From Dyella sp. A6 (lineage in GTDB: Bacteria > Pseudomonadota > Gammaproteobacteria > Xanthomonadales > Rhodanobacteraceae), in NCBI RefSeq assembly GCF_036320485.1, contig NZ_CP132911.1:310001-374000 (forward strand): 64,000 bases of DNA, in the 5' to 3' direction. Shown piece by piece: positions 1 to 8,956 of this stretch. Numbering within the stretch: position 1 is the stretch's first letter; every line of letters starts with the position of its first letter. The notes beneath the pieces are model-generated. The model was not told the DNA's origin. It made no database searches and saw only the letters and a list, made by a program, of their open reading frames with translations. The position numbers were made by a program, and so were the translations under genes.

Positions 1-135
1 GGGTTCTTCGACTACCGTCTGCGGCCCGGTCCGGCCACCGCGCGCAATGCCATCCGGCTGCTGGCGCGTGTTGATTTTCCGGGCGATGTCGTCACCCGCG
101 CGCTGGCCTATGCGGGTGCGGGAGCCGCCACGTAG
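1..135 (+). CDS. MutS-family ATPase, C-terminal fragment (partial)
   Basis: Only the last 44 codons are in the window, ending in TAG. The visible tail reads FFDYRLRPGPATARNAIRLL and then a segment containing FPGDVV. This resembles the end of domain V of MutS-like mismatch-repair ATPases, where a Y-x-L-x-x-G-x-x-x-x-R-N-A-I-R-L-L stretch precedes the C-terminus. The ATPase core lies outside the window, so the subfamily (canonical MutS or a MutS-related paralogue) cannot be decided. The next gene is convergent, 17 bases away. Confidence 0.5.
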   Translation, partial: GFFDYRLRPGPATARNAIRLLARVDFPGDVVTRALAYAGAGAAT

Positions 136-152
136 CGGCTGGTACGCATCGG

Positions 153-623
153 CTAGCCGATGCGGCCTTCGATCCGCTTCGTCATGAACACGCTGTTCGG
201 GTCGGGGCGGTAGTCGCCGAAGGGTGGGCAGGGCGTGAACCCGAAGCTTGCATACAGCTGCCGCGCCGGCTCGAAGAAGGCCATCGAGCCGGTTTCCAGG
301 CTGACCCGCCGGTAGCCGCGTGCGCCGGCCTGGTCGAGCAGGTGCCGCAGCATCCGTGAGCCCACCCCGCGGCGCAGATGGGTGGCGGCGGTGCGCATCG
401 ACTTGATCTCGCCGTGGTCGGGCTCGAGTTGCCGCAGCGCGCCGAAGCCGGCCAGCGTCTTTCCGTCCCACATGCACCAGAACGTGATGTCGGGGTGCTG
501 CAGGCCGCCCAGGTCCAGCGCGTGCCGGCTTTCGGCCGGCGCGGTGGGAGCGAGCGTGCGCAGGTGCTCGTGCAGCAGGGCGAGTACGCGCGGGTCGTCC
601 AGCATGCCGGTGCGGATATCCAT
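153..623 (-). CDS. GNAT-family N-acetyltransferase
   Basis: This 156-residue single-domain protein is probably a cytoplasmic acetyl-CoA-dependent acyltransferase of unknown substrate. The GNAT core is visible: the strand KSMRTAATHLRRGVGSRML carries the R-R-G-V-G-S pyrophosphate-binding loop (motif A), followed by the LETG strand and a C-terminal ARQLYASFGF motif typical of the fold. The start is the ATG giving MDIRTGML, because the domain begins there. In-frame starts further upstream would add a low-complexity Arg/Pro tail. It is divergent from the M61 genes and convergent with the MutS-like gene. The substrate cannot be predicted. Confidence 0.8.
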   Translation of the reverse strand: MDIRTGMLDDPRVLALLHEHLRTLAPTAPAESRHALDLGGLQHPDITFWCMWDGKTLAGFGALRQLEPDHGEIKSMRTAATHLRRGVGSRMLRHLLDQAGARGYRRVSLETGSMAFFEPARQLYASFGFTPCPPFGDYRPDPNSVFMTKRIEGRIG

Positions 624-716
624 GCGGGGCCTGTCGGTTGGTCTGATGTCGTGCGCGATCATAGCCGTTGCAGGCCACGGGCGGCGGCACGGACGCAAGA
701 GCTTGCGTCAGCCCCC

Positions 717-765
717 GGCATGACCTCTGGCAGGGTGAGCGGCGTGACCTTCGATCTACCATCGG
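717..765 (+). promoter_or_regulatory. Upstream element shared by the two M61 genes (copy 1)
   Basis: A 24-base block beginning GGCATGACCTCTGGCAGGG (717-740), followed 14 bases later by TCTACCATCGG (755-765), lies about 100 bases before the first M61 start. The same two blocks, with a nearly identical spacing, precede the second M61 gene at 2938-2987. Conservation outside coding sequence suggests a promoter or activator site duplicated with the gene. TCTACC could serve as a -10 element, but no convincing -35 element is seen. Confidence 0.5.
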
Positions 766-860
766 CCGGTGATGTGCCGGACGCCACCGCGGTGTCCGGC
801 TGTTTCCTGCCGGTGGCGCGAGGGGGGTCCTGCGCGCCGGCGCCTGCCCGGAGTGTCCCT

Positions 861-2786
861 GTGAAAAGCCATGCCTTCCGTTCCAGCCTGATCGCCGCCG
901 CGGTGGTCGGGGCGCTGTCCCTTTCCGCAGCTTCCTTCGCGCAGGATGCCTCGCGGCCGGCGCCGGTCGACCAACCGTATCCCGGCCAGCTCACCGTCAA
1001 TGTCGATCTCACCGATGCACCCAAGCGGATCTTCCGCGTGCACGAGACGATCCCGGTGAAGTCCGGCCCGTTCACCCTGCTGTACCCGCAGTGGATTCCC
1101 GGCGAGCATGCGCCTTCCGGTCCGGTCGAGAACGTGGCCGGCCTGATCATCAAGGCGAACGGCAAGCAGCTGCCGTGGCGGCGCGACCTGCGCGACATGT
1201 TCGCGATCAACCTGGATGTGCCGGCGGGCGTGACCCAGCTGGACGTCAGCTTCCAGTTCCTGTCGCCGGCACCGGGCCACGGCAGCCTGTTCGGCGCCAG
1301 CGCCTCGTCCACGCCGAATTTCGTGGACGTGGAGTTCAACCAGGTGGCGTTCTATCCCTCCGGCTACTACTCCAGCCAGATCCACATCAAGCCGACCGTG
1401 GATCTGCCGGCCGGCTGGAAGTTCGCCACCGCGATGCGGGAGGAGAGCCGTTCGGGCAACTCCATCCACTTCAAGCCGCTGACCTTCAACAACTTCGTCG
1501 ACTCGCCGATGATCGCAGGCGTGCACTTCAACCGCGTGAACCTGGCACCCGGCGCCAAGGTGCCGGTGCACCTGAACGTGGTGGGCGACGCGGCCGACGA
1601 CGTCAAGCTCACGCCCAAGCAGCTCGAACAGCAGCGCGCGGTGGTGAAGCAGGCGGCCCTGCTGTTCCAGTCGCATCACTATCACCACTACGACTTCCTG
1701 CTGACGCTGTCCGATCACACCGGACATTTCGGTCTGGAACACCACCAGTCCAGCGACGACCGCCTGCCGTCCGACTTCTTCACCAATGACGCCATGCACA
1801 CGGCGGCAGCCAGCCTGATGCCGCACGAGTACGTGCATTCCTGGAACGGCAAGTTCCGTCGCCCGGCCGACCTGTGGACGCCCAACTTCAACGTGAAGGA
1901 GCAGGACGACCTGCTGTGGGTATACGAAGGCCTCACCGACTACTGGTGCAGCGTGCTCACCGCGCGTGCCGGCCTGTGGACGCCCGATCAGTTCCGCGAG
2001 GCGATGGCGTCGATGGACGCGGCGATGAGCGCGCGTACCGGCCGCGTCTGGCGTTCGCTGCAGGACACCGCCTCCGCCGCGCCGCTGACCTATTACGGCG
2101 GCGGCGGCTGGATCAACTGGCGTCGTGGCACCGACTTCTATCCCGAAGGCCAGCTGCTGTGGCTGGACGTGGACACCAAGATCCGCGAGCTCAGCCACGG
2201 CAAGCATTCGCTGGATGATTTCGCGCGTGCCTTCTACGGCATGGACAACGGCAGCTACGTCACCAAGACCTACACCTTCGACGATGTGGTGAACACGCTT
2301 AACCAGGTGCAGCCGTACGACTGGGCCAAGTTCCTGCGCACGCGGCTGGACTACACCGGTCCGGAGCTGCCCGAGCACGGCATCCAGCGTGGTGGCTGGA
2401 AGCTGGTCTACACCGACAAGCCCAACGTGATGGACAAGGCGCGCGAATCGTTGATGCACGGCATCAACATGGCCTACTCGATCGGTCTGTCGGCATCCAG
2501 CAGCGGCAACATCTATGACGTGCAGTGGAACGGGCCGGCGTTCAAGGCGGGCCTGGTGCCGGGTCTGACCATCATCGCGGTTGACGGCAAGGACTTCACG
2601 CCCGACGGTCTGAAGGACGCGGTGGCGGCGGCGAAGGGTAACAACACGCCGATCAAGCTGCTGGTGAAGAACATCGACGTCTACAACACGGTGGAGATCG
2701 ACTACCACGGCGGCCTGCGCTACCCGCACCTGGTGCGTACCAGCGGCAAGGACTGGCTCGACGCGATCGGCACCGCCCGCAAGTAA
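861..2786 (+). CDS. Secreted M61-family peptidase (glycyl aminopeptidase-like) with PDZ domain, paralogue 1
   Basis: This 641-residue exported zinc peptidase of family M61 probably acts in the periplasm. The GTG start gives an N-terminal signal peptide (VKSHAFRSSL, then a hydrophobic Ala/Val/Leu core ending SAASFAQ), and CGGAG lies about 7 bases upstream. The N-terminal beta domain of the family covers roughly residues 35-230. The catalytic HEYVH zinc motif is at 322-326, followed by W-N-G-K-F-R-R-P and the EGLTDYW segment that supplies the third ligand region. A PDZ-like region near the C-terminus (about 540-620) contains the WNGPAFKAGLVPG loop. A close paralogue follows in tandem. An in-frame ATG at 720 would place unrelated sequence before the signal peptide and was not chosen. 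The physiological substrate is unknown. Confidence 0.85.
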   Translation: MKSHAFRSSLIAAAVVGALSLSAASFAQDASRPAPVDQPYPGQLTVNVDLTDAPKRIFRVHETIPVKSGPFTLLYPQWIPGEHAPSGPVENVAGLIIKANGKQLPWRRDLRDMFAINLDVPAGVTQLDVSFQFLSPAPGHGSLFGASASSTPNFVDVEFNQVAFYPSGYYSSQIHIKPTVDLPAGWKFATAMREESRSGNSIHFKPLTFNNFVDSPMIAGVHFNRVNLAPGAKVPVHLNVVGDAADDVKLTPKQLEQQRAVVKQAALLFQSHHYHHYDFLLTLSDHTGHFGLEHHQSSDDRLPSDFFTNDAMHTAAASLMPHEYVHSWNGKFRRPADLWTPNFNVKEQDDLLWVYEGLTDYWCSVLTARAGLWTPDQFREAMASMDAAMSARTGRVWRSLQDTASAAPLTYYGGGGWINWRRGTDFYPEGQLLWLDVDTKIRELSHGKHSLDDFARAFYGMDNGSYVTKTYTFDDVVNTLNQVQPYDWAKFLRTRLDYTGPELPEHGIQRGGWKLVYTDKPNVMDKARESLMHGINMAYSIGLSASSSGNIYDVQWNGPAFKAGLVPGLTIIAVDGKDFTPDGLKDAVAAAKGNNTPIKLLVKNIDVYNTVEIDYHGGLRYPHLVRTSGKDWLDAIGTARK

Positions 2787-2820
2787 TGCCCGGGTCTGCG
2801 GCGGTTCCGCCGTAGCCTCC

Positions 2821-2855
2821 AGCAACGGCCGCCCCGGGGGCGGCCGTTGCTGTTT
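2821..2855 (+). terminator. Rho-independent terminator after M61 paralogue 1
   Basis: A near-perfect 15-bp GC-rich inverted repeat (2821-2835 with 2837-2851, arms AGCAACGGCCGCCCC and its complement) is followed by a short T-rich tail (TGTTT). It begins 35 bases after the stop codon. Confidence 0.75.
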
Positions 2856-2937
2856 CGGCCGCAGGTTCGTGCGATCCGGCATGGGCGCGCGGGTTTTCGC
2901 GCGTGCCGTTCACCTGCGACGTGGCACCCATGCCGCG

Positions 2938-2987
2938 GGCATGACCTCTGGCAGGGGGAGCGCGTATGTCCACGGGTCTAGCATCGG
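2938..2987 (+). promoter_or_regulatory. Upstream element shared by the two M61 genes (copy 2)
   Basis: This second copy of the block seen at 717-765 matches 23 of 24 bases in the first part (2938-2961) and has TCTAGCATCGG at 2977-2987. It lies about 60 bases before the TTG start of the second M61 gene, so the shared DNA covers the probable promoter but not the leader. Confidence 0.5.
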
Positions 2988-3044
2988 GTCTTTGACCCCG
3001 CACGTTGCGTGTTGCAGCGGGGCTTCGCCGCAGGAGACACCCCC

Positions 3045-4964
3045 TTGAAAGTCACCAACCTTGCCGCCGCCCTGATCGTCGCCGGTCTCGGCTTCGCCGC
3101 GGTTCCCGCTCACGCCGACATCGTGCGCACCGGCAATGTGCCGCCGCCGCAGGACGTGCCCTACACCGCCGGTACGCTGCAGATTCACGTCGACGCCACC
3201 GACATCGATCACCGCGTCTTCCGCGTGCACGAAGTGATTCCGACCGCGTCCGGCCCGCTCACCCTGCTGTACCCGCAGTGGCTGCCGGGCGATCACGAGC
3301 CGTCGGGCACGATCGACGCGCTGGCCGGCCTGGTGGTCAAGGCCAACGGCAAGACGCTGAACTGGACCCGCGATCCGTTCAACGTGTTCGCCTTCCACGT
3401 CGACGTGCCGCAGGGCGTGCACGCGGTGGACGTCGACTTCCAGTATCTCTCGCCGCAGAACCGCCGCGAGGGGCGCATCGTGATGACGCCGGAAATGCTC
3501 GACCTGCAGTGGAGCAGCAACACGATCTACCCGGCGGGTTACTACAGCAAGGACATCAAGGTCGACGCCAGCGCCACCTTCCCGGCCGGCTGGCAGTTCG
3601 GCACCGCGCTGGACGTGGCCTCGCGCGACGGCAGTACGGTGAACTTCAAGACCATCACCTACAACGCACTGGTCGATTCACCGGTCTACGCCGGCAAGTA
3701 CTTCAAGCGCATCGACCTGGCGCCGGGCTCCAAGACGCCGGTGCACCTGGACGTGGTGGCCGACCAGCCGAAGGACCTGGACATCACGCCGGAGCAGATC
3801 AAGATCCACCGCGACCTGGTGCAGCAGATGTACAAGCTGTACGGCGCGCACCACTACAACCACTACGACTTCCTGCTCTCGCTGAGCAACAAGATGGGCG
3901 GCGAAGGCCTGGAGCACCACCGCTCCAGCGAGAACGGCACCGGTCCGGGCTACTTCACCAAGTGGAAGCAGGACTGGGCCATGCGCGACCTGCTGTCGCA
4001 CGAGTTCAACCATTCGTGGGACGGCAAGTACCGTCGTCCGTTCGACCTGTGGACGCCGAACTTCAACGTCGCGATGGGTGACACCCTGCTGTGGGTGTAC
4101 GAGGGCCAGACCCAGTTCTGGGGCCAGGTGATGGCCGCCCGCTCGGGCCTGTGGACCGACGCGCAGTTCCGCGACATGCTGGCCAACGTAGCCGCCACCT
4201 ATGATCGCGGCCGTCCGGGTCTTGCGACCTGGCGCAACGTGCAGGACACCACCAACGATCCGCCGATCGCCCAGCGCGCTCCGCTGCCGTACCGCAACTA
4301 CCAGGGCAGCGAGGACTACTACAGCGCCGGTCAGCTGATCTGGCTGGACGTCGACGGCAAGCTGCGTGAGCTGACCCACGGCAAGAAGAACCTCGACAAC
4401 TTCGCCCGTGCCTTCTTCGGCATGGACAACGGTTCGTGGGTGGTCAACACCTACCACTTCCAGGACGTGGTGAACACGCTCAACAGCATCGCTCCGTACG
4501 ACTGGGCCAAGTACCTGCGCACCCGCCTTGATGGTCACGGCCCGCTGATCGGCGGCCTGGAATCGCATGGCTGGAAGCTGGTCTACACTGACAAGCCGTC
4601 CGATGCCCTGAAGGCGATGGAAGCGCACTACCACTTCGCCAACCTGATGTATTCGATCGGCGTGGCGGTAGGCAAGGGCGGCCACATCGCCGACGTGCTG
4701 TGGAACGGCCCCGCGTTCAAGGCCGGTCTGTCGCCGGGCATGAGCATCGTGGCCGTGAACGGTCATGACTACAGCAACGATGCACTGGCCAATGCGGTGA
4801 CCGCGTCCGCCAAGGACAAGAGCATGCCGGTCAAGCTGCTGGTCAAGAACTTCAACGAGTTCAAGACCATCGAGATCGACTACCACGAGGGTCTGAAGTA
4901 TCCGCACCTGGTGCGCGACACCAGCCGTCCGGACACGCTGACCAAGCTGATCAAGCCGCTCTGA
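3045..4964 (+). CDS. Secreted M61-family peptidase with PDZ domain, paralogue 2
   Basis: This 639-residue paralogue of the preceding gene has the same architecture: signal peptide (LKVTNLAAALIVAGLGF ending PAHA), N-terminal M61 domain, HEFNH zinc motif at 319-323 followed by SWDGKYRRP, an EGQTQFW segment, and a C-terminal PDZ-like region with WNGPAFKAGLSPG. The TTG start was chosen because AGGAG (3032-3036) lies 8 bases upstream and the signal peptide begins there. An upstream in-frame GTG would add 12 unrelated residues. The gene has its own copy of the shared promoter element and its own terminator, so the pair is probably co-regulated without being one operon. The two proteins differ across the middle domain, which could mean different peptide preferences. 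Confidence 0.85.
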   Translation: MKVTNLAAALIVAGLGFAAVPAHADIVRTGNVPPPQDVPYTAGTLQIHVDATDIDHRVFRVHEVIPTASGPLTLLYPQWLPGDHEPSGTIDALAGLVVKANGKTLNWTRDPFNVFAFHVDVPQGVHAVDVDFQYLSPQNRREGRIVMTPEMLDLQWSSNTIYPAGYYSKDIKVDASATFPAGWQFGTALDVASRDGSTVNFKTITYNALVDSPVYAGKYFKRIDLAPGSKTPVHLDVVADQPKDLDITPEQIKIHRDLVQQMYKLYGAHHYNHYDFLLSLSNKMGGEGLEHHRSSENGTGPGYFTKWKQDWAMRDLLSHEFNHSWDGKYRRPFDLWTPNFNVAMGDTLLWVYEGQTQFWGQVMAARSGLWTDAQFRDMLANVAATYDRGRPGLATWRNVQDTTNDPPIAQRAPLPYRNYQGSEDYYSAGQLIWLDVDGKLRELTHGKKNLDNFARAFFGMDNGSWVVNTYHFQDVVNTLNSIAPYDWAKYLRTRLDGHGPLIGGLESHGWKLVYTDKPSDALKAMEAHYHFANLMYSIGVAVGKGGHIADVLWNGPAFKAGLSPGMSIVAVNGHDYSNDALANAVTASAKDKSMPVKLLVKNFNEFKTIEIDYHEGLKYPHLVRDTSRPDTLTKLIKPL

Positions 4965-5020
4965 TCCAGCCAGGCCGCAAGGCCGTCGACGGTGGGTGCC
5001 GCAGTGCCCCGCCGGTCAAA

Positions 5021-5051
5021 AAAAGGGGCGCCCGTCATGGGCGCCCCTTTC
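5021..5051. terminator. Bidirectional terminator between the second M61 gene and the small membrane-protein gene
   Basis: A perfect 12-bp stem (AAAGGGGCGCCC with its complement, 5022-5033 and 5039-5050) encloses the 5-base loop GTCAT. It has a run of A on the left and a T-rich tail on the right. It sits between convergent genes and can serve both strands. Confidence 0.85.
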
Positions 5052-5106
5052 TGTTGCGGGCAGAACATTTCAGCGCGTGAAATGCCAGGCCTGCGATGTC
5101 GTCGTG

Positions 5107-5376
5107 TCAGGCGGTGGCCTGCTTGTGATGGTCCGGCAGAAAGAACAGCACCAGCAGGCCGAGCAGGCTGAACAGCCCGAGCACGCCGAACCATCCCGAG
5201 TGGCCCTTGCCCTTCGCGTACTGGGTGCAGCCCCAGATGAACAGGACGTACCCGACCAGCAGGATCAGCAGTCCGAACCCCGGGTTCCCGGCCCTGACCA
5301 GCAGGCGGCCGGCGATTTCAGCGACCAGGCCCAGGCCGACGCCGATATTCGTCGAGCGTTTGTACTCTGCGAGCAT
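5107..5376 (-). CDS. Small inner-membrane protein, function unknown
   Basis: This 89-residue protein has two to three hydrophobic segments: a first weakly hydrophobic stretch around residues 12-30, then GFGLLILLVGYVLFIWGC and WFGVLGLFSLLGLLVLFFL. It ends in a short charged tail (PDHHKQATA). The second of two closely spaced ATG codons (5376) fits the GGGG ribosome-binding stretch better (about 7 bases) than the first (5382). No family is recognised. It is probably a small membrane protein that stands alone between terminators. Confidence 0.6.
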   Translation of the reverse strand: MLAEYKRSTNIGVGLGLVAEIAGRLLVRAGNPGFGLLILLVGYVLFIWGCTQYAKGKGHSGWFGVLGLFSLLGLLVLFFLPDHHKQATA

Positions 5377-5553
5377 ATGCATTCCCCATGTGCGACGCCG
5401 TGCTGGACCCCATGTCCGGGCGTGTCCCCTGGATAGTCTGCGGCGAGGCCATGGCGGTCAATCAGGGAACCCCTACATGGGCTGGCTGCGGGCGTGTTCC
5501 GGGCCGCACACGCCGGGTGTGCACCGGGTGTACATGGCGGGTGCCGGCCGCAT

Positions 5554-5587
5554 ACGGAAAAGGCGCGGTTGCCCGCGCCTTTTCCGT
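5554..5587 (-). terminator. Terminator downstream of the RND operon
   Basis: A perfect 15-bp stem (arms ACGGAAAAGGCGCGG and its complement) encloses the loop TTGC at 5569-5572. It lies 35 bases beyond the stop of the RND permease gene. There is an A4/T4 tract within each arm but no long terminal U tract, so it may also work as an mRNA 3'-end stabiliser. Confidence 0.7.
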
Positions 5588-5622
5588 GTCGTGACGGATT
5601 GCGATCCGTCGTCGTCAGCCGC

Positions 5623-8600
5623 TCAGGCTTCCAGCAGCGGCGGGTCCTGTGGCTTGTCCTGGTCCGCGTGGTGATCGGTGGACAGCAGCATGTAGAACGC
5701 CGGCACCACGAACAGGGTGAACAGCGTGCCGATTGACAAGCCGGTGGAGATCACCAGACCCATGTTGAAGCGGCCCGCCGCACCGGCACCGGAGGCGATC
5801 ACCAGCGGGATCACGCCCAACACCATCGCCGCGGTGGTCATCAGGATTGGACGCAGGCGCACCGCGGCGGCATGTTCGATCGCCTCGCGCTTGCTCATGC
5901 CGGACAGCTGCGAGTGATTGGCGAACTCGACCATCAGGATGCCGTGCTTGCTGATCAGGCCCATCAGGGTCACCAGGCCCACTTCGGTGTAGATGTTGAG
6001 GCTGGTGAACAGGTTGACGAAGATCAGCGCACCGAACAGCGCCAGCGGCACCGAGACCAGGATCACGATCGGGTCGCGCAGGCTGTTGAACTGTGCCGAC
6101 AGCGCCAGGAACACGATGATCACGGCGAACAGCAGGGTGCCGATGAAGCCGCCGGATTCCTGTATGAACTGCCGCGACTGGCCGGAGTAGTCCACGTTGT
6201 AGCCGGTCGGCGCCACCTGCTTCACCAGCCCGGCCAGATACTTCAGTGCCTCGCCCTGCGACATGCTGGACACGCCGGAGATGGTCGCCGAGTTGAGCTG
6301 CTGGAAGTGGTTCAGCGAGCGCGGTACCACTTCATGCTTGATCCTGGCCACGGTCGAGGCCTGGACCACCTGGCCGCTGGGCGTGTTGATGTAGTAGTCC
6401 AGCACCTGGTGCGGGTTCAGGCGGTCGACCTGCAACACCTGCGGGATCACCCGGTAGGAGCGTCCGGAGATCGAGAAGTAGTTGACGTAGCCGCCGCCCA
6501 GCGCGGCACCGAGCGCGGCACCGACATCCTTCTGGGTCAGCCCCAGGGTGGAGATCATGTCGCGGTCCAGCGACACCGTGGCCTGCGGCTTGTCCAGCTT
6601 CAGGTCCGAGTCGATGAAGTAGAACTTGCCGCTGGCCTGCGCCCGCTTGAGCACCTCGTTGGCCACCTGGTCCAGGTTCTGGAACGGCTCGGTGGTGGTA
6701 ATCACCATCTGGACCGGCAGGCCAGACGCGCCGGGCAGCGGCGGGAACTGGAACGCGGCGATCTTGGCGCCGGCGATGCCGTTCCACGCCTTCTGCAGTG
6801 CCAGCTGCAACTGGTGCGCGTCGCGGCTGCGCTGGTCCCACGGCTTGAACAGCACACCGCCGATGCCCTGGTTGGTGGTCGGCACGCCGGTCAGCTGGAA
6901 CATCTGTTGGTACTCCGGCAGCTTCTTCGCCGCCTCGTACATCTGGTGGGCGTACACGTTCATCTGTTCGGCGGTGGCGTTCGGTGCGCCGACGATCTGC
7001 CCGGCGACCACGCCCTGGTCCTCCTCCGGCGCGAGCTTCGACTGCGAGGTCATGCCCAATGCGATGGTCGCCAGCAGCAGCAGGCCGGCCATCACGATCA
7101 CCACCGACCAGGTCGACAAGGTACCGTGCAACAGGCGCCTGTAGCCGTGCTGCACGCGCTCGAACTGATGGTCGATGAACTTCACGAAGCGACCATCGTC
7201 CTGCTCACTGCGGAAGAACGTGGCGCACATCATCGGCGAGAGTGTCAGTGCGACCACCGCCGAGACGGTCACCGCGCCCGCCAGGGTGAAGGCGAACTCG
7301 GTGAACAGCGCGCCGGTAAGGCCTTTCTGGAAACCGATCGGCACATAGACCGCGATCAGCACCACGGTCATTGCCAGGATCGGTCCGCCCAGTTCGCGCG
7401 CCGCCAGCATGGCCGACTGCAGCGGGGTCTTGTGTTCCTCCTTCATGTGGCGGTCGACGTTCTCCACCACGATGATCGCGTCGTCCACCACCAGGCCGAT
7501 CGCCAGCACCAGCGCCAGCAGTGTCAGCAGGTTAATCGAGTAGCCCAGCGCCAGCATCACGAAGAAGGTGCCGATCAGCGACAGCGGCATCGCGATCACC
7601 GGGATGATCACCGCACGCAGGCTGCCGAGGAACAGGAAGATCACCACCGTGACGATCAGCAGCGCTTCGATCAGGGTTTTGACCACCTCGTCGATCGAGC
7701 TGTTCACGAACTCGGTGCCGTCATACACGATCTTGCCGGTGATCCCGCTGGGCAGCTGCTGCTGGATGTCCGGGAAGGCCTCGCGTACGCGCTTGGCCAC
7801 GTCCAGCACGTTGGCGTCCGGTGCCACCTTGATGCCGATGAACACCGAGCGCCGGCCGCTGAACGCCACGTTGAAGCCGTAGCTGTCCGAGCCCAGCTCG
7901 ACCTTGGCCACGTCCTCGAGTCGCACGATGGAGCCGTTGACCTGCTTGATCACCAGTTGCTTGAACTGGTCGACGGTATGCAGGTTGCTGTTGGCGGTGA
8001 GGTCGACGGTCACCGCCTGCCCCTTGGACGAGCCGACCGCGGCCAGGTAGTTGTTGGCGGCCAGTGCCGCGTTGACGTCGGCGGCGGTGACGCCACGGGC
8101 GGCCATCTTCGCCGGGTCCAGCCAGGCGCGCAGGGCGAAGTTGCGTGCGCCCAGCAGTTCCGCCGTCTGCACGCCGGGAATCGAATCGAGCTTCGGCTTC
8201 ACCACGCGCGACAGGTAGTCGGTGATGTTGTTGGTAGGCAGCACGTCGCTGTAGAAGCCCATGTACATCGCGTCGATGGTCTCGCCGGTCTGCACGGTGA
8301 GCACGGGCTGCTGGGCCTCGGGCGGCAACTGGTTCTTCACCGAGTTCACCTGGGTGGTGATCTCGGTCAGGGCGCGGTTGGCGTCGTAGTTCAGGCGCAG
8401 CGTGGCGGTGATGGTCGACACACCCTGCACGCTGGTGGAGGACAGGTAGTCGATGCCCTGCGCCTGCGAAATCGCCTGTTCCAGCGGCTGGGTGATGAAG
8501 CCCGCCATGGTCTGCGCGTCGGCACCGTAGTAGGCGGTGGTGACGGTGACGGTGGCGTTCTCGGTCTTCGGGTACTGGCGCACGGTGAGGCTGGTCACGG

Positions 8601-8682
8601 CCTTCAGGCCGAGCACCAGGATCAGCAGGCTGACGACGATCGCCAGTACCGGCTTCTTGATGAAGAGGTCGGTGAATTTCAT
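5623..8682 (-). CDS. RND multidrug efflux permease (AcrB/MexB-like, HAE1 type)
   Basis: This 1019-residue inner-membrane proton/drug antiporter is the pump subunit of a tripartite export system. It starts MKFTDLFIKKPVLAIVVSL with the first membrane helix and has the usual two-times-six helix topology with two large periplasmic loops. The TM4 segment GLVVDDAIIVVENVDRH carries the paired Asp residues of the proton relay typical of HAE1 pumps. The C-terminal half repeats the fold, with PLALFGALIFVNLF and GLISKHGILMVEFAN. It is the last gene of an operon, after the outer-membrane lipoprotein and the membrane-fusion protein, and is separated from the latter by an unusual 274-base spacer. The translation start at 8682 coincides with the conserved N-terminus. 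Substrates cannot be predicted. Confidence 0.9.
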   Translation of the reverse strand: MKFTDLFIKKPVLAIVVSLLILVLGLKAVTSLTVRQYPKTENATVTVTTAYYGADAQTMAGFITQPLEQAISQAQGIDYLSSTSVQGVSTITATLRLNYDANRALTEITTQVNSVKNQLPPEAQQPVLTVQTGETIDAMYMGFYSDVLPTNNITDYLSRVVKPKLDSIPGVQTAELLGARNFALRAWLDPAKMAARGVTAADVNAALAANNYLAAVGSSKGQAVTVDLTANSNLHTVDQFKQLVIKQVNGSIVRLEDVAKVELGSDSYGFNVAFSGRRSVFIGIKVAPDANVLDVAKRVREAFPDIQQQLPSGITGKIVYDGTEFVNSSIDEVVKTLIEALLIVTVVIFLFLGSLRAVIIPVIAMPLSLIGTFFVMLALGYSINLLTLLALVLAIGLVVDDAIIVVENVDRHMKEEHKTPLQSAMLAARELGGPILAMTVVLIAVYVPIGFQKGLTGALFTEFAFTLAGAVTVSAVVALTLSPMMCATFFRSEQDDGRFVKFIDHQFERVQHGYRRLLHGTLSTWSVVIVMAGLLLLATIALGMTSQSKLAPEEDQGVVAGQIVGAPNATAEQMNVYAHQMYEAAKKLPEYQQMFQLTGVPTTNQGIGGVLFKPWDQRSRDAHQLQLALQKAWNGIAGAKIAAFQFPPLPGASGLPVQMVITTTEPFQNLDQVANEVLKRAQASGKFYFIDSDLKLDKPQATVSLDRDMISTLGLTQKDVGAALGAALGGGYVNYFSISGRSYRVIPQVLQVDRLNPHQVLDYYINTPSGQVVQASTVARIKHEVVPRSLNHFQQLNSATISGVSSMSQGEALKYLAGLVKQVAPTGYNVDYSGQSRQFIQESGGFIGTLLFAVIIVFLALSAQFNSLRDPIVILVSVPLALFGALIFVNLFTSLNIYTEVGLVTLMGLISKHGILMVEFANHSQLSGMSKREAIEHAAAVRLRPILMTTAAMVLGVIPLVIASGAGAAGRFNMGLVISTGLSIGTLFTLFVVPAFYMLLSTDHHADQDKPQDPPLLEA

Positions 8683-8956
8683 GGGGCGTAGGGTCCGCTC
8701 GCAGTCATCCGGGTGAGTCGCGTTGTCTTCGCGGCGTCTAGCAGGCAAGGCGCGTGCCGCGGAGCCATGGCATCGCTATGGCCACGGTATGCACCGCCGA
8801 CTGGCTGGCGCTGCGGAGCAACCCCGGAGTCCGGAGGCCTTTGCCTCCGGGAGTACATGAATGGTTGATTCGGTAACGGCATACATCGTCCTCGCAATGC
8901 CCGTGACCCGGGGCAAAGGGTCGCGGCGCGACCAGCTGGATGGCGGTGGGCGGGCC
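8683..8956 (-). other. Long non-coding spacer inside the RND operon with two dyads
   Basis: These 274 bases separate the membrane-fusion and permease genes, where a few bases would be usual. No plausible gene is seen. A perfect 8-bp hairpin (CCGGAGGC / GCCTCCGG, 8831-8838 and 8843-8850) and an imperfect dyad around 8764-8782 (CCATGGC...GCTATGG) could form RNA structures. The second resembles the palindromic core of dispersed intergenic repeats, but one copy alone cannot show that. Confidence 0.4.

Noticed and set aside
378-860. Extension of the first M61 gene to an upstream ATG
   Set aside because: It would place about 160 residues of out-of-context sequence, covering the acetyltransferase gene and the shared promoter block, in front of a good signal peptide.
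756-2882. Long minus-strand reading frame opposite the first M61 gene
   Set aside because: It is an antisense shadow of a GC-rich gene: Arg/His/Val-rich, with no domain and no ribosome-binding site, while the plus-strand frame has a clear zinc motif.
5872-8691. 939-codon plus-strand reading frame opposite the RND pump
   Set aside because: The composition (His/Gln/Arg/Asp repeats) is typical of the complement of a membrane-protein gene, and the real RND motifs lie on the minus strand.
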